From Chionis minor (Eukaryota; Chordata; Aves; Charadriiformes; Chionididae), in contig VZSF01008207.1 of the NCBI GenBank assembly GCA_013398295.1, positions 620,621 through 684,620 of the forward strand: a stretch of 64,000 bases of DNA, written 5' to 3'. The first letter of the stretch is position 1; each line of letters starts with the position of its first letter. Below the pieces are notes generated by a model. It was not told the DNA's origin. It ran no database searches and saw nothing but the letters and a program-made list of their open reading frames with translations. Positions 22,901 to 37,227 of the stretch are shown in pieces. Made by a program: the position numbers and the translations under genes.

Positions 22901-25900
22901 GAGGTGTACCGCCGGCGTGCGAAGAGCGGCAGGCAGGCAGCCAGACAAGCAGCCGGCCACCCACACATCGCTGCAGCATGCCTGCCGTACGACGTATGCT
23001 TTCAGCAATTTGCCTTGGATGCTTTTAACTTCTAGCTTTCTGCTTCGCCTTTGATTCTGTGACTTCCTGTGGACGGTGTCTGGATGAGAGCGGGCTGGCT
23101 GATTTTAGGTACAAAGAAATCCAGTGCCTTGAGTAGCTCTGGTGTAAATGGTTGGGTTATTAGGGGAGACCTATAGCCACATGTGGAGTAAGTAGTCACC
23201 TGGGCAGGAGCAGAGTCGCAGGCTGGCTGAGGGGCAGCAGGGACTGGGTAAGAGATGGATCCCTGCTGCTTTGTCTAGGCCAGCCACAGAGCTGACCTGG
23301 TTCTGTAAACGGATCGATGCTATAACAAAACAAAAATGCAGGCAGGGGCCTGCCACAACTCCTTATAATGGAGAAGACATGACATTTCCGATGAGTCTTC
23401 TCATTTTAATTCTGGCATGAACTGAGTTAAAACAAACAAACAGGAAAAAAGTGGGTATGGAAATATTGCAGCATCAGTAGTAGGCAGTGTGAAACTGCCC
23501 TCTTACTGTAAAATGTAAACAGTAGGCATCCAAGTTTGCCAGTTCTATTTTGCATTACACAGCAAGGAGAAGGTTGTTGTTGTTTTTTTAATCAAGTTCT
23601 TCTCCAGGACTTAATGTAAGGTAATACATAATATATAATGTTAGCAGGGGGAAAAAATAGCTGAAGGGAATAAGAAACGAGCTGGAAATATTTTTACTTC
23701 TGACTTGCTGGTTCAAATCCAGTCCATGTTGGTAGCAATCAAAAGTTGCTACCATCTGTTGTTTGGCGGCCTTTGTGGGTGAGCTGTATCGCTGTTGTCC
23801 CGTGGACAGGTGTTTCCATAATGACACCATTGCTGCGCTTGGCAGTCGCTGGTAACCTTGCTGGTAGCCTCTGGAGAGAAGCCAAAGACTGCAATGAACT
23901 TAAACACAGAAATATTTTCTCATTCCCCCATGCCATGCCTAATTAGATTCATGAAGCCACGCGTGGGCTCTTTTCAGTGCTATGACCCATGCGGGAAACT
24001 CCTCTTGTACATAGTTTGGTCAGCCTGTGTCTGGTGTGGACATCCATTCTCCTACCCAGGAAGAAGCACTGCAGAAAGGACTTTGCCTCTGAGTATCCAT
24101 GGGCCTATTCCCTGAGCACTCACTTGTGTAAAACTCCGTGAAGGGCTTCTTGAGTGGCATCCAAAGCCTGCCGGGGTAGCTGGTTATTTTTTTGTTTGGC
24201 CTCCTCTTCCTACTGCTTTTGCTCCCTAACTTCACCCCTGCTCCTGCCTCTGTTGGCTGCTGTCTCTCTCTGATGCTAAGCTGTGTGTCTTCCTGGCTTT
24301 GTTCTGCTTTCCAGCATCCTTACTTTTCAGCGGGAAATCTGTAAGAAGGTCTTATGATCTTATGAAAAAGAAATAAGGTAGCTAAAAGTCACCAATCCTT
24401 TGGTAACCCTGCCAAATGGTGGGCAGTGGCCTGAAGCAGTCATGGCTTCTCTAGCACTCTGCAGTTTAAGCTGCCAGTAATTTGGTGGATTCTTCCTGAT
24501 TTGCCAGGGTCTAAATTACTTTCTTCTACTGCAGACTAAGCATTAAAAAGCAAATAGTTTTATTTTCAAGCAAAGAAGGAACTACTACTTGTGTGGTTTC
24601 TGCACTTCTCTCCGTCCATCAAAATCTTTAAAGAATTTAGCATGGACTGAAATACACCACATTTCTGCTTGAACAGCAGAAGTACAACTTCTCTAATATG
24701 AGAGTATGAAGGCCCTTCCACTGGAAATGTTCTTTAATCCACACTTTTTTTTCAAAGGAACAAAATTTCCATCTTGCTGTGTGGGATCAAATAGAAAGCC
24801 AGTTGGTGCTAACAGAAAAAGTCTGATTGACTTAACAGGTTTGGATCAGGTCCTTTGAGAATACAGGTGTTTTTGAGGGAGAATTTTGCACTATTCTTCC
24901 TCAACAGCATGTCTTGTGTCTTTGACAGTTTTGCTTTACTCATTCGTAAGATTTTTTGAGGAGGTGGTATTTGTCCTGTGCAAAAACTTTGTCTGGAAAG
25001 AGACCTATTTGTACATAGTAGATCTTGCAGTTTAGAAGTCTCCTGTCACCACCATTCTGCGGGTGGGCCAATAGACCACAATACTCATTCTCTGGTTCAC
25101 CACGGATTTTTACTGAGCCCTTGCTGTGCATCCTGGGTCTGTGGCACATCTTGGGAGGTTTCAGTGGACCAGCTCACAGTTCAGAACAGGGGCCCAGGAA
25201 TATCGGAACAACTGGCTTTTCATGACAAAATTTTCAAGTGGTTTTTCTTTCCTGGAAAAAATGAAAACTTCTGTGGTAGTCAGCTTTTGACAAAACCAGA
25301 TTGTTTTCTGTTTGCAGCAGATAATTTTAATGAAATTTCCCTTAGCTGAACACCAAATTTCAAGCTGAAAACCAGTATTGAGTGAAACATGTTCAGGTAG
25401 CCTTAGTTTACCTCCAGCTGCCTAGGAAACTTAGCTTGGTCTCTGGACAGGCCAACTGTACAGTTTGAGTTGAATTTTAATTGGGCCTAGTGACTTTGTA
25501 AAAGGTTTTGTGGTTGCATAGGAAACCCGTCTGATTAGAGGCCCCTCTGCTGTCCTGACTCTGTGTGGAGACAGGTGTAAATTGGCTAGATTATAAAACC
25601 TCAGTCCTGGCCTCAGTGATCTACCGACTGAAGGTTAATGTCTGATGCTAATTAGCGAATGTTTGGATACAATTGCTTGATATGCTCTATGGTGTCATTT
25701 GTATCACACAAGACAACTTTGCACTCAGTTGGAAAACAAGACTGATTGTCAATTTATGAAGTTTATTTTTCAACCCAGATTTATTGATAGAAACATATTA
25801 ACTCTCCTAATCATCTTGGGATAAAAAAATGTGTCACTTGTTACAAGGGACCATCTCACTTGTCTGCAAAGATCAGCAGAACTTTGCAGTTCTCACATTT

Positions 25901-28900
25901 CTTTGGCTCTTTTTCGTGAACTGTCAGAATTTCCCCTCACCCCCTACATGGTCATTTCTTTTATGGCTTACATTGATTAAATTTACCGGTTGGCTATATT
26001 TAAGTCTCTTTGAAAAAATGTTTCTTCAGTGGGGTTTAGATGAGTTAAATATTAAGGATTTGTGACCTTGCTCATTTTCTTATCTGTTTCTCGGAAGATT
26101 TATGAAGTATTTTATCATCTCTGAAGTGCTCTCTTGCCTGTTGATGGGGGAAGCTTCTCAGGCCACTGGGTCTTGACTGTCCATAAGGCTTTTTTTCCCT
26201 GTTAACCTAACAGTCGTGATGCACTCCGCAGTAAAATTGGTTCAGAAGTTCATCTGTACTTTATGCCTCCATTCATGGTAAAGAAAGGAGGAACTGCTTA
26301 ATATAGGGATGTCATGGCAATACATCCCTATAGTACAGTATGGTTAGTGTACATAAAGCTAAATAACACAATTTATTAAATGTTAATATACATAAAATTA
26401 TAATTGTAGCATGCACTTCCATACTGATGTATAGATATATAAAATCCACATTTTCTGTTTATACAGGTAGTTAGATCTTTGATTGTCTATGACACTTTGT
26501 AGGTTCAAAACCAGCTTTAAGTTGTCCCCACTCTGATTTACTGTTGCTGTAGTTCACAGCATCATTTTTATTTCAGTGGAACACATTTTGTTTCCTACAT
26601 GGATTTTGGCTTTTCACCCTGAAAACACTGACTTTTTTCCATTTCAGATTCTATTGCTGAGACTTGAGGTGTCTGATTAATATTAAAAATGAAGCACTGA
26701 CTTGAAAGACGAATGGAAGAAGGCAGCCTGAACTTGTGCACCTTCTGTGCTTGTGACTCCATGTCCACCCTGTGAGTAAACAACAGTAGCTTATTCAGCG
26801 CAACCAGCTCCCCATTTTCTCCTAGTTGTACCATTTTCTGGCAACCAGTCATTAAAATCAGCAGTGCTCTAATGATGTGCTGAAATGTTGGGGACGTGGA
26901 GGCAGAAGACACGCAAATATTGAGGGAGTCTGAAGTAATAATTTCTCAGAGTGTCTGCTCATTTAGAAATCAAACTTCTACACCGAATAGTGAAATACTC
27001 GTTGTCAGCAAGGCTCTTTCCCTGAAGGCTGGCAGAGGCACACTCCTCCTCCCATTGTGGCTTTCTGCCTCTATTAGTTATAAATTAGGATACTTTGAAC
27101 TGGGACTCCTGGATTGTTTCCAGCTCTGTCACTCACTTGGTATGTGACCATGGGAAAATCGTATCTTTTGCAAAGGAATTGCTCAGTCAGAAGAAAGTCT
27201 CTGTGCACAGTGCTGCAGGCTAAAGCGTGGCGTTTTGCTCAGATGGCCAATGAACCCCCTCAGACCCAGCTTTGTCAGGCAGGTAGCCTACGTAGGTTCA
27301 AGCTGTCGACAAAACCCATCTGCTCTGCCAGTAGGTGATTCTAGCAGCCACGTGGGAGGGACACCAACCCTCTCATTTGCCCGGTGTCAGGCTTGTACGT
27401 GGCAGCGTTGGGACAGCAGATGGGATGTACTGCAGATAGGTGCGTTAAGCAAAGCACAGTGGAGCTTGTCTGCTCTGCAGGCAACAACACGTTTGAGGGC
27501 CCTGCCCCAGCGCTGGGCAGAGTTGGAGTTTGCCTCTCAGCCTTCCCAACTGGTTTGCACTCAAGTTGTCTCTGAATACATTTCTAAGGGCAAATGGTTT
27601 AGTTGTGATTTACCAATTTGCCTTTCAGCTTAGCCCTAAAGCCACTTTTAGGTAACCACAGAGATGGAGCCCTGCTGCTTTATGGAAATGCATCTTAAGC
27701 ACTTGCATGAACAACTCCCACTTACAAAACAAGCAATACAATGAAAACTGCTTATGTGTGTGCTTTTAATGTAATGCAGATTTTCTATGCATATTTTAAG
27801 CAGAGTATTTGAAAAAATGTAACTTGTAAAACTTTGTGATTTATATCCAGCATTTTCAGGTGCAAAAGGTTAAAGGAAAAACATATTGTTTTCACCTTCA
27901 CTGGACAAGTTTGCAAACAATCACATATGTTTAAGGGATTCTTGTGCCAGCTGTAGTTATACCAAATGATACAATATTTCATAAATAAACTGTCATTTAT
28001 TCAGCATCTTTATTTAGAGGTGCTAAACAAGAGACTTCTTCCTGCCTAGTGCAACACACATGCAGAGAAAAATGTTAGCAATCTAACCCATGGAATAATT
28101 TCAGGTCTCAGGTTTAGTTACAAATAAAGCCCTATGGCCAGTCACCGGAGCTTAATGCTTTTAGAAAGAGACCTGCGTGAATATCTGAGGGCAGAACTGT
28201 GCCCTGACTATGGCTAATACTGATTAAGCAGCAACTGGAGGGAGTCACTTGGAGGCCAGGCTTTAGTTCACTCTGTAATCGCACATCTTCTGACTATGAC
28301 TTGGAGACAACGAGACAAAATGATGTGTTTGTTTTTTAAAAATGTATATGTAAATACAGGTGTATAATATGCAGTGGTGTTTGTAGAGCATGTGCTCATC
28401 ACAGATACTACAGCTGATATGAGTATTTCAAAGGTATTTGCAGAATCTATGCCCCATGTTATTATATACACCTTCATAGAACGGGCTGCTTGGTATATAA
28501 TTCTAAAAATATTTGAAAAAATAGTTTTAAAGAAATATGAATGTCAGCAAAATAAACTGTATTAATTCTACTCAGCACTGAACTTGATATTTCCACAAGT
28601 TAAATTATGGAAGAATTTGTGTTCAGCCTGCTTTTTCTGCTAATTGCTTTTTGCATATAACATCAGAGTTACTCATGAGTCAATTGTTTGCAGGGCTGCG
28701 CTTAATATAAACAGAGCTCTAGCAATCAAATTGGTCCACACTGCCACAACTTTTTAGCCTTTCCTTCCATCTTCCCAGCCTTAAATTCCTCTTCTCACAT
28801 GCATAAATCTTTGTGGAATCCTCCAAGTCCCTTTTGTGCTGAAAAGCCTCTGTGTTCTGCATTATGGAATGATGAAATGCTGCAACAGGGATTGTTACAT

Positions 28901-30430
28901 TAGCAAAGAGGTTTTCTCACTGTCACTATTGTCAGAATTCTTGTGAATTACATTCACTGTAACAAGACTAGATCCAGTCTGGATTTAAAGCTGTAATTAT
29001 AACCATTGCATGGCATCTGAATGGAATCTGTCTTGAAATGCAATATGTGAGAAAAGTGATGCTTTTCTTCGTATGGTGGCAAACCAGTGGAAGAAAGAGC
29101 ATTTATTCAAAAAGCAATTTCTGGTGTAGTATTCACTCTGCTCTTATAAAATACTTTTTGGCAGGTTTTTTTGTCATACAGAATCATTTTCTGCTTTAAT
29201 ACTTGCTGAAGTTGCAAGTCAGGTTATTATGTGATTGCTCTAGACAGGATGCTAGATTAACAAGTTTGTGTACTCTCTCAGCAGGGTTTGGAGCAGTGGA
29301 TGGAAGAGGTGTAAACACGTGTTTGGTTATGAGCATTATTCATAATTAGAATATGTGACAAGAAAAATTAGAGAGCACACAGATAGAAAGTAAATGGTTC
29401 AATAGTTCTATATGACACATATTAAAGATTTTTTCACTTGGGAATTCAGTATTTGGGTTTGATTTAGTTTGTGTAATTATCTCAGATACTTCTGAGATCA
29501 TATATCTCTTGGGTTGGACAGAATTAGAAATACCAGCTGTGATTTTGTGCTCATTTGCACATGCACAACCCACACAGTGTTGTTCCTAGTGATAACAGCC
29601 TAATGGTGGTTTTATAGATCTATTGGTGAGATGAGTCAACATTTTTTATGGCTGTCATTTTTCCAGGATTAACAGCCAAATTCTGCAGTCCTTTGTTGCT
29701 GTTAGCGAGTTAAGGGAAATATGGGTCTGTATCCTACCAAAAATCCTAATTCCCGTGAACACTCCAGTTTCAGTGGTCAATGCCATTTGTTGTTAAGATT
29801 AAATTGATTTCACTGGAGGTGATGATGTGAGTAATAACTGAGGGAGAAAAAAGCCACAGACATTGTCCCTAATATTTTCTTTTACTGAAAAACTGGATCT
29901 TAAAGATCAGTAAATAAAATAGGAAAAAGCCACACATTTGCTGTCTGTGCTGCTATGGGGGGCAAAATTTGACATAGCTCATTTACTTAAAAAGTAGCAT
30001 CTCTACCTTGATTTTTGTGTCTATAAGAGCATTATGTGAGCTACCTTTGGTCCTTGAATACCGTGTTGAGATTTTAAGGTTTAGAATGATCACCCAAAAA
30101 TCTAATATTGCATCCTTCAAAACTTTTATCAAAGAATTTTGCCCAGGTTTTGAATCTTTGATTAAAGCATATATTCCAAATAACCCCCCTCATCTTCTTG
30201 TGAATGGAAGGCATTATTGTATTTTTCACATGTGATTAATCACAATTCTGTTAAAAATAATTGTCTTAAATCTGGTGTGAATTTATTTATCCGTCATTCG
30301 TAAGACCCATTTGCATTAGACTGAAGTTTCCTCTATTATCAATTATTTTTTCATCTTCAAGATACTTAGAGACAGTAGTTTGGTCACTGTGCTATTCTGA
30401 TGCATTAAACACAGTAGAACCAGCCAGTCA

Positions 30431-31001
30431 AAAGAGGTGATTATGCCACTGTATTCAGCGTTGATGCGGCCTCACTTTGAACATTGCGTGTAGTTCTGGG
30501 ACTCACAATTTAAGAAGGATGTGAAGGTCCTTGAATGCGTCCAGAGGAGGGCAACAAACATGGTGAAAGTGCTGGAAGGAATGTCCTGTGAGGAGTGGCT
30601 GGGGAATTTGTGCTTGTCTAGTTTAGAGAAAAAGAGACTGAGGGGTGACCTCGTTGCTCTCTACAGCTTCCTGAGGAGGTGAAGTGGAGAGGGAGGTGCT
30701 GATCTCTTCTGCCCAGTATCCAGTGACAGGACACGTCAGAACAGTTCAAAGCTGCATGAGGGGAGGTTCAGTCTTGACATTAGGAAACATTTGCGTACCG
30801 AGAGTGGAGTCAAACACTGGAACAAGCTTCCTAGAGATGCCCTAAACCTCTCAGTATTTAAGAAGCATTTGGGCAATGCCCTTAATAACATGCTTTAGCT
30901 TGGTCAGCCATTAATTGGTTAGGCAGTTGGACTAGATGATCCTTGTAGGTCCTTTTCAACCGAACCATTCCATTCCATTCCAGTCCATTCCATTCCATTC
31001 T
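30431..31001 (+). mobile_element. CR1 LINE 3' fragment (copy 1)
   Basis: On the plus strand the sequence encodes a decayed C-terminal piece of CR1 ORF2, with matches such as [40 protein letters not shown] and HWNKLPRDA, interrupted by in-frame stops. It ends in the CR1-type untranslated segment (gactagatgatccttgtagg) and an (ATTCC)n tail at about 30964-31000. That tail differs from the (ATTCTATG) tail of the copy at 44.3 kb, suggesting a different CR1 subfamily. It is 5'-truncated and inactive. Confidence 0.93.
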
Positions 31002-33086
31002 CCTCAATAACTGTCTCATTTGGTCAAATCCCCATCTCTCAAACGGTACAATGGCTTCTCCAGCCATTGGGTATATTTATTTTTTCTATAGATCTCTTCC
31101 ATTTTTCATTTATTCTTTCTGGAATGTGAACTGTAGAGCTGATCATAATAAATCATTATCACTCTTACCACTACCATTGTAAAATCATCTTCTTGATACT
31201 TCTCCCTGTGGAAACACAAACATCATGGTGACATATTTTTTTGTTGAGCTATGTGACTCCTGTGACTTTGAGACTATTGTATAAACTCTGCCATTTAAGA
31301 CTCCAGCTCCTATTCTTGAGGTCTTACAAGTTTTACTACATTCCAGGTTTTGCTCCTATAACTTTGTTTTTTCAACTCTACCTGCATAATACTTCAATAT
31401 GTTCAGGTTAACAAGCAATTCAGATTGCTTTGTATAACTGATCAGTCCTCAATATTATCTACCATTCATTGTGTTCTCCACAAATTTCATAAATAATAAT
31501 TTTATGTCTCCCACTCTCTCTACATCAGTGAGAGCTGAGCATGCAGAAAAGTAGTCTATGAAGAGCATGAATTGCAATGATTCATTTGTATGGCTCTGTA
31601 ACACTCCTTTGTTATTTCCCTCTGCTGATTCTCCAGCTTTTACATTTCACAGTTTTGTCCTGAAACCAGTAATGGAATGTAAAATGCATTTCACATGGGA
31701 AGGTTGATTTTATTTCAGTCCAAATCCACCATTTATATACCCACTACATTGTACCAGTACACCATCTGGTAAGGAGACAACAGGGGTGAATTACATGTAA
31801 TGCAATTATGGTGTGAAAACACAGCCGTTTCTGTTATTCATTAGATTTTATTACTGAAATACTTAGTAAAGATTAGAATGTAAACTAATAATACTTTTCA
31901 GTATGCCTATAAAAATATCTCTTCAGCTTTTACAGTATAGACATCTCTTAGGAACGTGATTCAGTATTCATTGAAACCATAAAAGATTGACCAAAACAAA
32001 GTCTTTGAGCATCATTCTGGAAACATAGCTTCCTTATCTCCTTCCTTGCTTCCCTCCCTTCCTCCTATGCTCTTTGCTGGTTTTAATTTTAATCCATTCA
32101 TTTTAATGATGTATCTGAGTATCCTCCCTGACACGTGACACTATGTAAAATATAGGCGGCATTATTTTCTACAGAAGTGACAAAGTTTGAAGTTCATAAT
32201 TGGAACGAAGTTGTTTGAAGGTATTGATCACAACATTTTGGGCTTTATGGTGCTTATGCTGGGTGCTGTAATTTGCAGCATTGTATTCTACTTCACGTGT
32301 TTCAGTAATTATATAATGAATGTACACAGATACCCGTACAGTTTCTGCTGGGTACACTTGCTATTTTGCTCTTTACACTTTAAAACATGCCTTGTGTGAT
32401 TTTTCTTGTTATTCTGAACAGAATTTTCCCACAGTGTATCAGACTGGAATCTGGAAACCTGTATTTTCAAAGGATTTTCTTTAACTAGTCAGAATTTTGG
32501 ACAGAAGGGTATTGATCAGTTATGAATAGCTATATGCTTAATTTTCAGTTATGTGTTTTTCTATATTCTGCTCAGAAACATAGTTCTGATGTGCAACTCT
32601 GCTGTTATTCTTCAAAAACATATATGTCAGGTTTTGTCATATACATCCAGTGCTTGTCATCAGCAAATACTGGCTCTAAGTCTACCAAAGCACAGTGAAT
32701 ATTGGTCAGTAGCATCTTCAGCAGCATCATTATGCAAATCAGTCCAAGCATGTTGCCTGTCGTGCTGACGGTGTGCAGATATGTGTTAGCAACAGAGTAA
32801 AAGTGACTGACTGGGCCACCAAAGGGATGAAAACGTGCAACATCTATGTATTTCCACATATTTATTTAATTTGAGCAGAGCTGTGTATGGGGTAAACACA
32901 GGAAGATTATGTAAACATAAGATTAACAGAGAAGCCGGACATCCAACATGTTAATGGGCTTACTCATTTTTTTTCCATGCATGCGAGTATGTTTGTACAA
33001 GCTTACTTCCAGATAAATACAATACAGAAGTCCTACATGCCACTTTCCATATTTATTCAAACCTGTAATGTAAATTTTATTACTGC

Positions 33087-33098
33087 TATATATATATA
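33087..33098. repeat. Short (TA)n run (copy 1)
   Basis: Six TA units. The same run appears at 36832-36843 in the second segment copy. Confidence 0.8.
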
Positions 33099-33464
33099 AA
33101 ATCCTTACCATAAATGTACACATATTACTAGGCAAATGTGAAGTACAGAGAAGTTAGATTTTATGAATTAGACCTTAACCACGTAGGGATTTTTATTCAG
33201 TGATAAATAACACAGCTCTAAATATTTAGTAGAAGGAGTCATGGTTAATATCCATTTAGCATTTTCATTTGCAAGGGAACAGATTTCCTTGCTAAAAGAG
33301 ACTGGAGCATCAGTTTATGCTTTCATGTATGATGCTTGTGAGCGAGATTCTGACAAAGAATCTGGTTTGTTTTTCTTGCTCCTGCATGCTACTGAGAACA
33401 AAAACATTAGATGTAACTAAAAAATAAATAATGGGAAAGCATATTGGGATGGGATTTTTGGTGG

Positions 33465-33482
33465 TTAATTAATTAATTAATT
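33465..33482. repeat. (TTAA)n tetranucleotide run (copy 1)
   Basis: Four and a half TTAA units. It is repeated at 37210-37227 with the same unit number, consistent with the two segments being the same DNA. Confidence 0.85.
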
Positions 33483-34140
33483 GTTTTAAATCAAATTACT
33501 CTTCACTTGTAGATACCTGTGTGTAAAGGGAATTAATGGAGTGGTGGGGAGGAGGGGAAACGAGAGGTACATGCCTTCGGTCTGCTGAGCACTGTAATTC
33601 TGGATACTAGGCTGATCACCTGTTTGAATTTTATTAATATTTTGTGAGTTGTTGAGAGGTGACTTGCTTTCTCTGTTTTTGTGTAAAATGTCCTTTTAGA
33701 CTAGATAGACAGACAATGACTGGCATAAGAGTTTACTGAAATGATGGTGAGCTACAATTGCTGGGAACTTTTCTGAAGCCATTTGGAGTTGAGCAGGTCA
33801 TCTTTTGCTTCCAGGGTCTTTCCAGGGTTAACTCCTTTTCCTGCAGATCCAATTTATATCTTAAAATAGGGACATCTGCTTTGAAACAAAGTAAATGACA
33901 GTTGCACTCTATATTCCGGAGTGGAAGAAGTGGCTCTTGATTTTGTCCCTCCTGTACTAAAACCTGCAAATATCAGACCTTTGCAATTCTTTCAGAGGAC
34001 ACAGAGCAATGAGCAGGGGACGGTGGACCTGAGTATATTCTGAGAGTTGTAATTGCCCTTGTTACGTAAATCTCAATATGTCATTTGATATGTTGAGAAA
34101 AACAAGAATGTGTGGCAATTTTTCTTCATATTTCAGGGTA

Positions 34141-34141
34141 N
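34141..34141. other. Single N at the junction of the 3.7-kb copies
   Basis: The base between the end of copy 1 (gggta) and the start of copy 2 (ctgatg) is undetermined. The left edge of copy 2 lies about 34 bp before a CR1 fragment, a typical place for a contig to end because the interspersed repeat confuses assembly. Confidence 0.95.
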
Positions 34142-34175
34142 CTGATGCATTAAACACAGTAGAACCAGCCAGTCA

Positions 34176-34746
34176 AAAGAGGTGATTATGCCACTGTATT
34201 CAGCGTTGATGCGGCCTCACTTTGAACATTGCGTGTAGTTCTGGGACTCACAATTTAAGAAGGATGTGAAGGTCCTTGAATGCGTCCAGAGGAGGGCAAC
34301 AAACATGGTGAAAGTGCTGGAAGGAATGTCCTGTGAGGAGTGGCTGGGGAATTTGTGCTTGTCTAGTTTAGAGAAAAAGAGACTGAGGGGTGACCTCGTT
34401 GCTCTCTACAGCTTCCTGAGGAGGTGAAGTGGAGAGGGAGGTGCTGATCTCTTCTGCCCAGTATCCAGTGACAGGACACGTCAGAACAGTTCAAAGCTGC
34501 ATGAGGGGAGGTTCAGTCTTGACATTAGGAAACATTTGCGTACCGAGAGTGGAGTCAAACACTGGAACAAGCTTCCTAGAGATGCCCTAAACCTCTCAGT
34601 ATTTAAGAAGCATTTGGGCAATGCCCTTAATAACATGCTTTAGCTTGGTCAGCCATTAATTGGTTAGGCAGTTGGACTAGATGATCCTTGTAGGTCCTTT
34701 TCAACCGAACCATTCCATTCCATTCCAGTCCATTCCATTCCATTCT
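34176..34746 (+). mobile_element. CR1 LINE 3' fragment (copy 2, same insertion)
   Basis: This is the same CR1 fragment as at 30431-31001, with the same stops and the same ATTCC tail. It should be counted as one insertion if the duplication is an assembly artefact. Confidence 0.93.
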
Positions 34747-36831
34747 CCTCAATAACTGTCTCATTTGGTCAAATCCCCATCTCTCAAACGGTACAATGGC
34801 TTCTCCAGCCATTGGGTATATTTATTTTTTCTATAGATCTCTTCCATTTTTCATTTATTCTTTCTGGAATGTGAACTGTAGAGCTGATCATAATAAATCA
34901 TTATCACTCTTACCACTACCATTGTAAAATCATCTTCTTGATACTTCTCCCTGTGGAAACACAAACATCATGGTGACATATTTTTTTGTTGAGCTATGTG
35001 ACTCCTGTGACTTTGAGACTATTGTATAAACTCTGCCATTTAAGACTCCAGCTCCTATTCTTGAGGTCTTACAAGTTTTACTACATTCCAGGTTTTGCTC
35101 CTATAACTTTGTTTTTTCAACTCTACCTGCATAATACTTCAATATGTTCAGGTTAACAAGCAATTCAGATTGCTTTGTATAACTGATCAGTCCTCAATAT
35201 TATCTACCATTCATTGTGTTCTCCACAAATTTCATAAATAATAATTTTATGTCTCCCACTCTCTCTACATCAGTGAGAGCTGAGCATGCAGAAAAGTAGT
35301 CTATGAAGAGCATGAATTGCAATGATTCATTTGTATGGCTCTGTAACACTCCTTTGTTATTTCCCTCTGCTGATTCTCCAGCTTTTACATTTCACAGTTT
35401 TGTCCTGAAACCAGTAATGGAATGTAAAATGCATTTCACATGGGAAGGTTGATTTTATTTCAGTCCAAATCCACCATTTATATACCCACTACATTGTACC
35501 AGTACACCATCTGGTAAGGAGACAACAGGGGTGAATTACATGTAATGCAATTATGGTGTGAAAACACAGCCGTTTCTGTTATTCATTAGATTTTATTACT
35601 GAAATACTTAGTAAAGATTAGAATGTAAACTAATAATACTTTTCAGTATGCCTATAAAAATATCTCTTCAGCTTTTACAGTATAGACATCTCTTAGGAAC
35701 GTGATTCAGTATTCATTGAAACCATAAAAGATTGACCAAAACAAAGTCTTTGAGCATCATTCTGGAAACATAGCTTCCTTATCTCCTTCCTTGCTTCCCT
35801 CCCTTCCTCCTATGCTCTTTGCTGGTTTTAATTTTAATCCATTCATTTTAATGATGTATCTGAGTATCCTCCCTGACACGTGACACTATGTAAAATATAG
35901 GCGGCATTATTTTCTACAGAAGTGACAAAGTTTGAAGTTCATAATTGGAACGAAGTTGTTTGAAGGTATTGATCACAACATTTTGGGCTTTATGGTGCTT
36001 ATGCTGGGTGCTGTAATTTGCAGCATTGTATTCTACTTCACGTGTTTCAGTAATTATATAATGAATGTACACAGATACCCGTACAGTTTCTGCTGGGTAC
36101 ACTTGCTATTTTGCTCTTTACACTTTAAAACATGCCTTGTGTGATTTTTCTTGTTATTCTGAACAGAATTTTCCCACAGTGTATCAGACTGGAATCTGGA
36201 AACCTGTATTTTCAAAGGATTTTCTTTAACTAGTCAGAATTTTGGACAGAAGGGTATTGATCAGTTATGAATAGCTATATGCTTAATTTTCAGTTATGTG
36301 TTTTTCTATATTCTGCTCAGAAACATAGTTCTGATGTGCAACTCTGCTGTTATTCTTCAAAAACATATATGTCAGGTTTTGTCATATACATCCAGTGCTT
36401 GTCATCAGCAAATACTGGCTCTAAGTCTACCAAAGCACAGTGAATATTGGTCAGTAGCATCTTCAGCAGCATCATTATGCAAATCAGTCCAAGCATGTTG
36501 CCTGTCGTGCTGACGGTGTGCAGATATGTGTTAGCAACAGAGTAAAAGTGACTGACTGGGCCACCAAAGGGATGAAAACGTGCAACATCTATGTATTTCC
36601 ACATATTTATTTAATTTGAGCAGAGCTGTGTATGGGGTAAACACAGGAAGATTATGTAAACATAAGATTAACAGAGAAGCCGGACATCCAACATGTTAAT
36701 GGGCTTACTCATTTTTTTTCCATGCATGCGAGTATGTTTGTACAAGCTTACTTCCAGATAAATACAATACAGAAGTCCTACATGCCACTTTCCATATTTA
36801 TTCAAACCTGTAATGTAAATTTTATTACTGC

Positions 36832-36843
36832 TATATATATATA
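36832..36843. repeat. Short (TA)n run (copy 2)
   Basis: The counterpart of 33087-33098 in the second segment copy, with the same number of units. Confidence 0.8.
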
Positions 36844-37209
36844 AAATCCTTACCATAAATGTACACATATTACTAGGCAAATGTGAAGTACAGAGAAGTT
36901 AGATTTTATGAATTAGACCTTAACCACGTAGGGATTTTTATTCAGTGATAAATAACACAGCTCTAAATATTTAGTAGAAGGAGTCATGGTTAATATCCAT
37001 TTAGCATTTTCATTTGCAAGGGAACAGATTTCCTTGCTAAAAGAGACTGGAGCATCAGTTTATGCTTTCATGTATGATGCTTGTGAGCGAGATTCTGACA
37101 AAGAATCTGGTTTGTTTTTCTTGCTCCTGCATGCTACTGAGAACAAAAACATTAGATGTAACTAAAAAATAAATAATGGGAAAGCATATTGGGATGGGAT
37201 TTTTGGTGG

Positions 37210-37227
37210 TTAATTAATTAATTAATT
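37210..37227. repeat. (TTAA)n tetranucleotide run (copy 2)
   Basis: The counterpart of 33465-33482, with no change in unit number. Simple repeats usually drift in length between true duplicates. Confidence 0.85.

Larger units (their letters stand above)
17907..30396. other. AT-rich non-coding DNA
   Basis: No recognisable gene is present. The stretch contains a purine-rich tract (18801-18843), an unassigned pair of overlapping minus-strand frames at 19520-19946, a purine-rich section at about 20.7-21.7 kb, and a small GC- and CpG-richer patch at about 22.85-23.0 kb. A 14-bp palindrome tgtgattaatcaca sits at 30231-30244. The longest frames here are 105-132 codons and none resembles a known family. 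Confidence 0.65.
30397..34140 (+). repeat. 3,744-bp tandem segment, copy 1
   Basis: Every landmark in this segment recurs exactly 3,745 bases further on: the opening ctgatgcattaaacacag, the CR1 fragment, the ATTCC tail, the TA and TTAA runs and the closing atatttcagggta. Frames translated in the two copies are identical. The copy ends directly at the single N at 34141. An identical multi-kilobase tandem copy with an N at the junction points to two unmerged overlapping contig ends or haplotigs. Confidence 0.93.
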
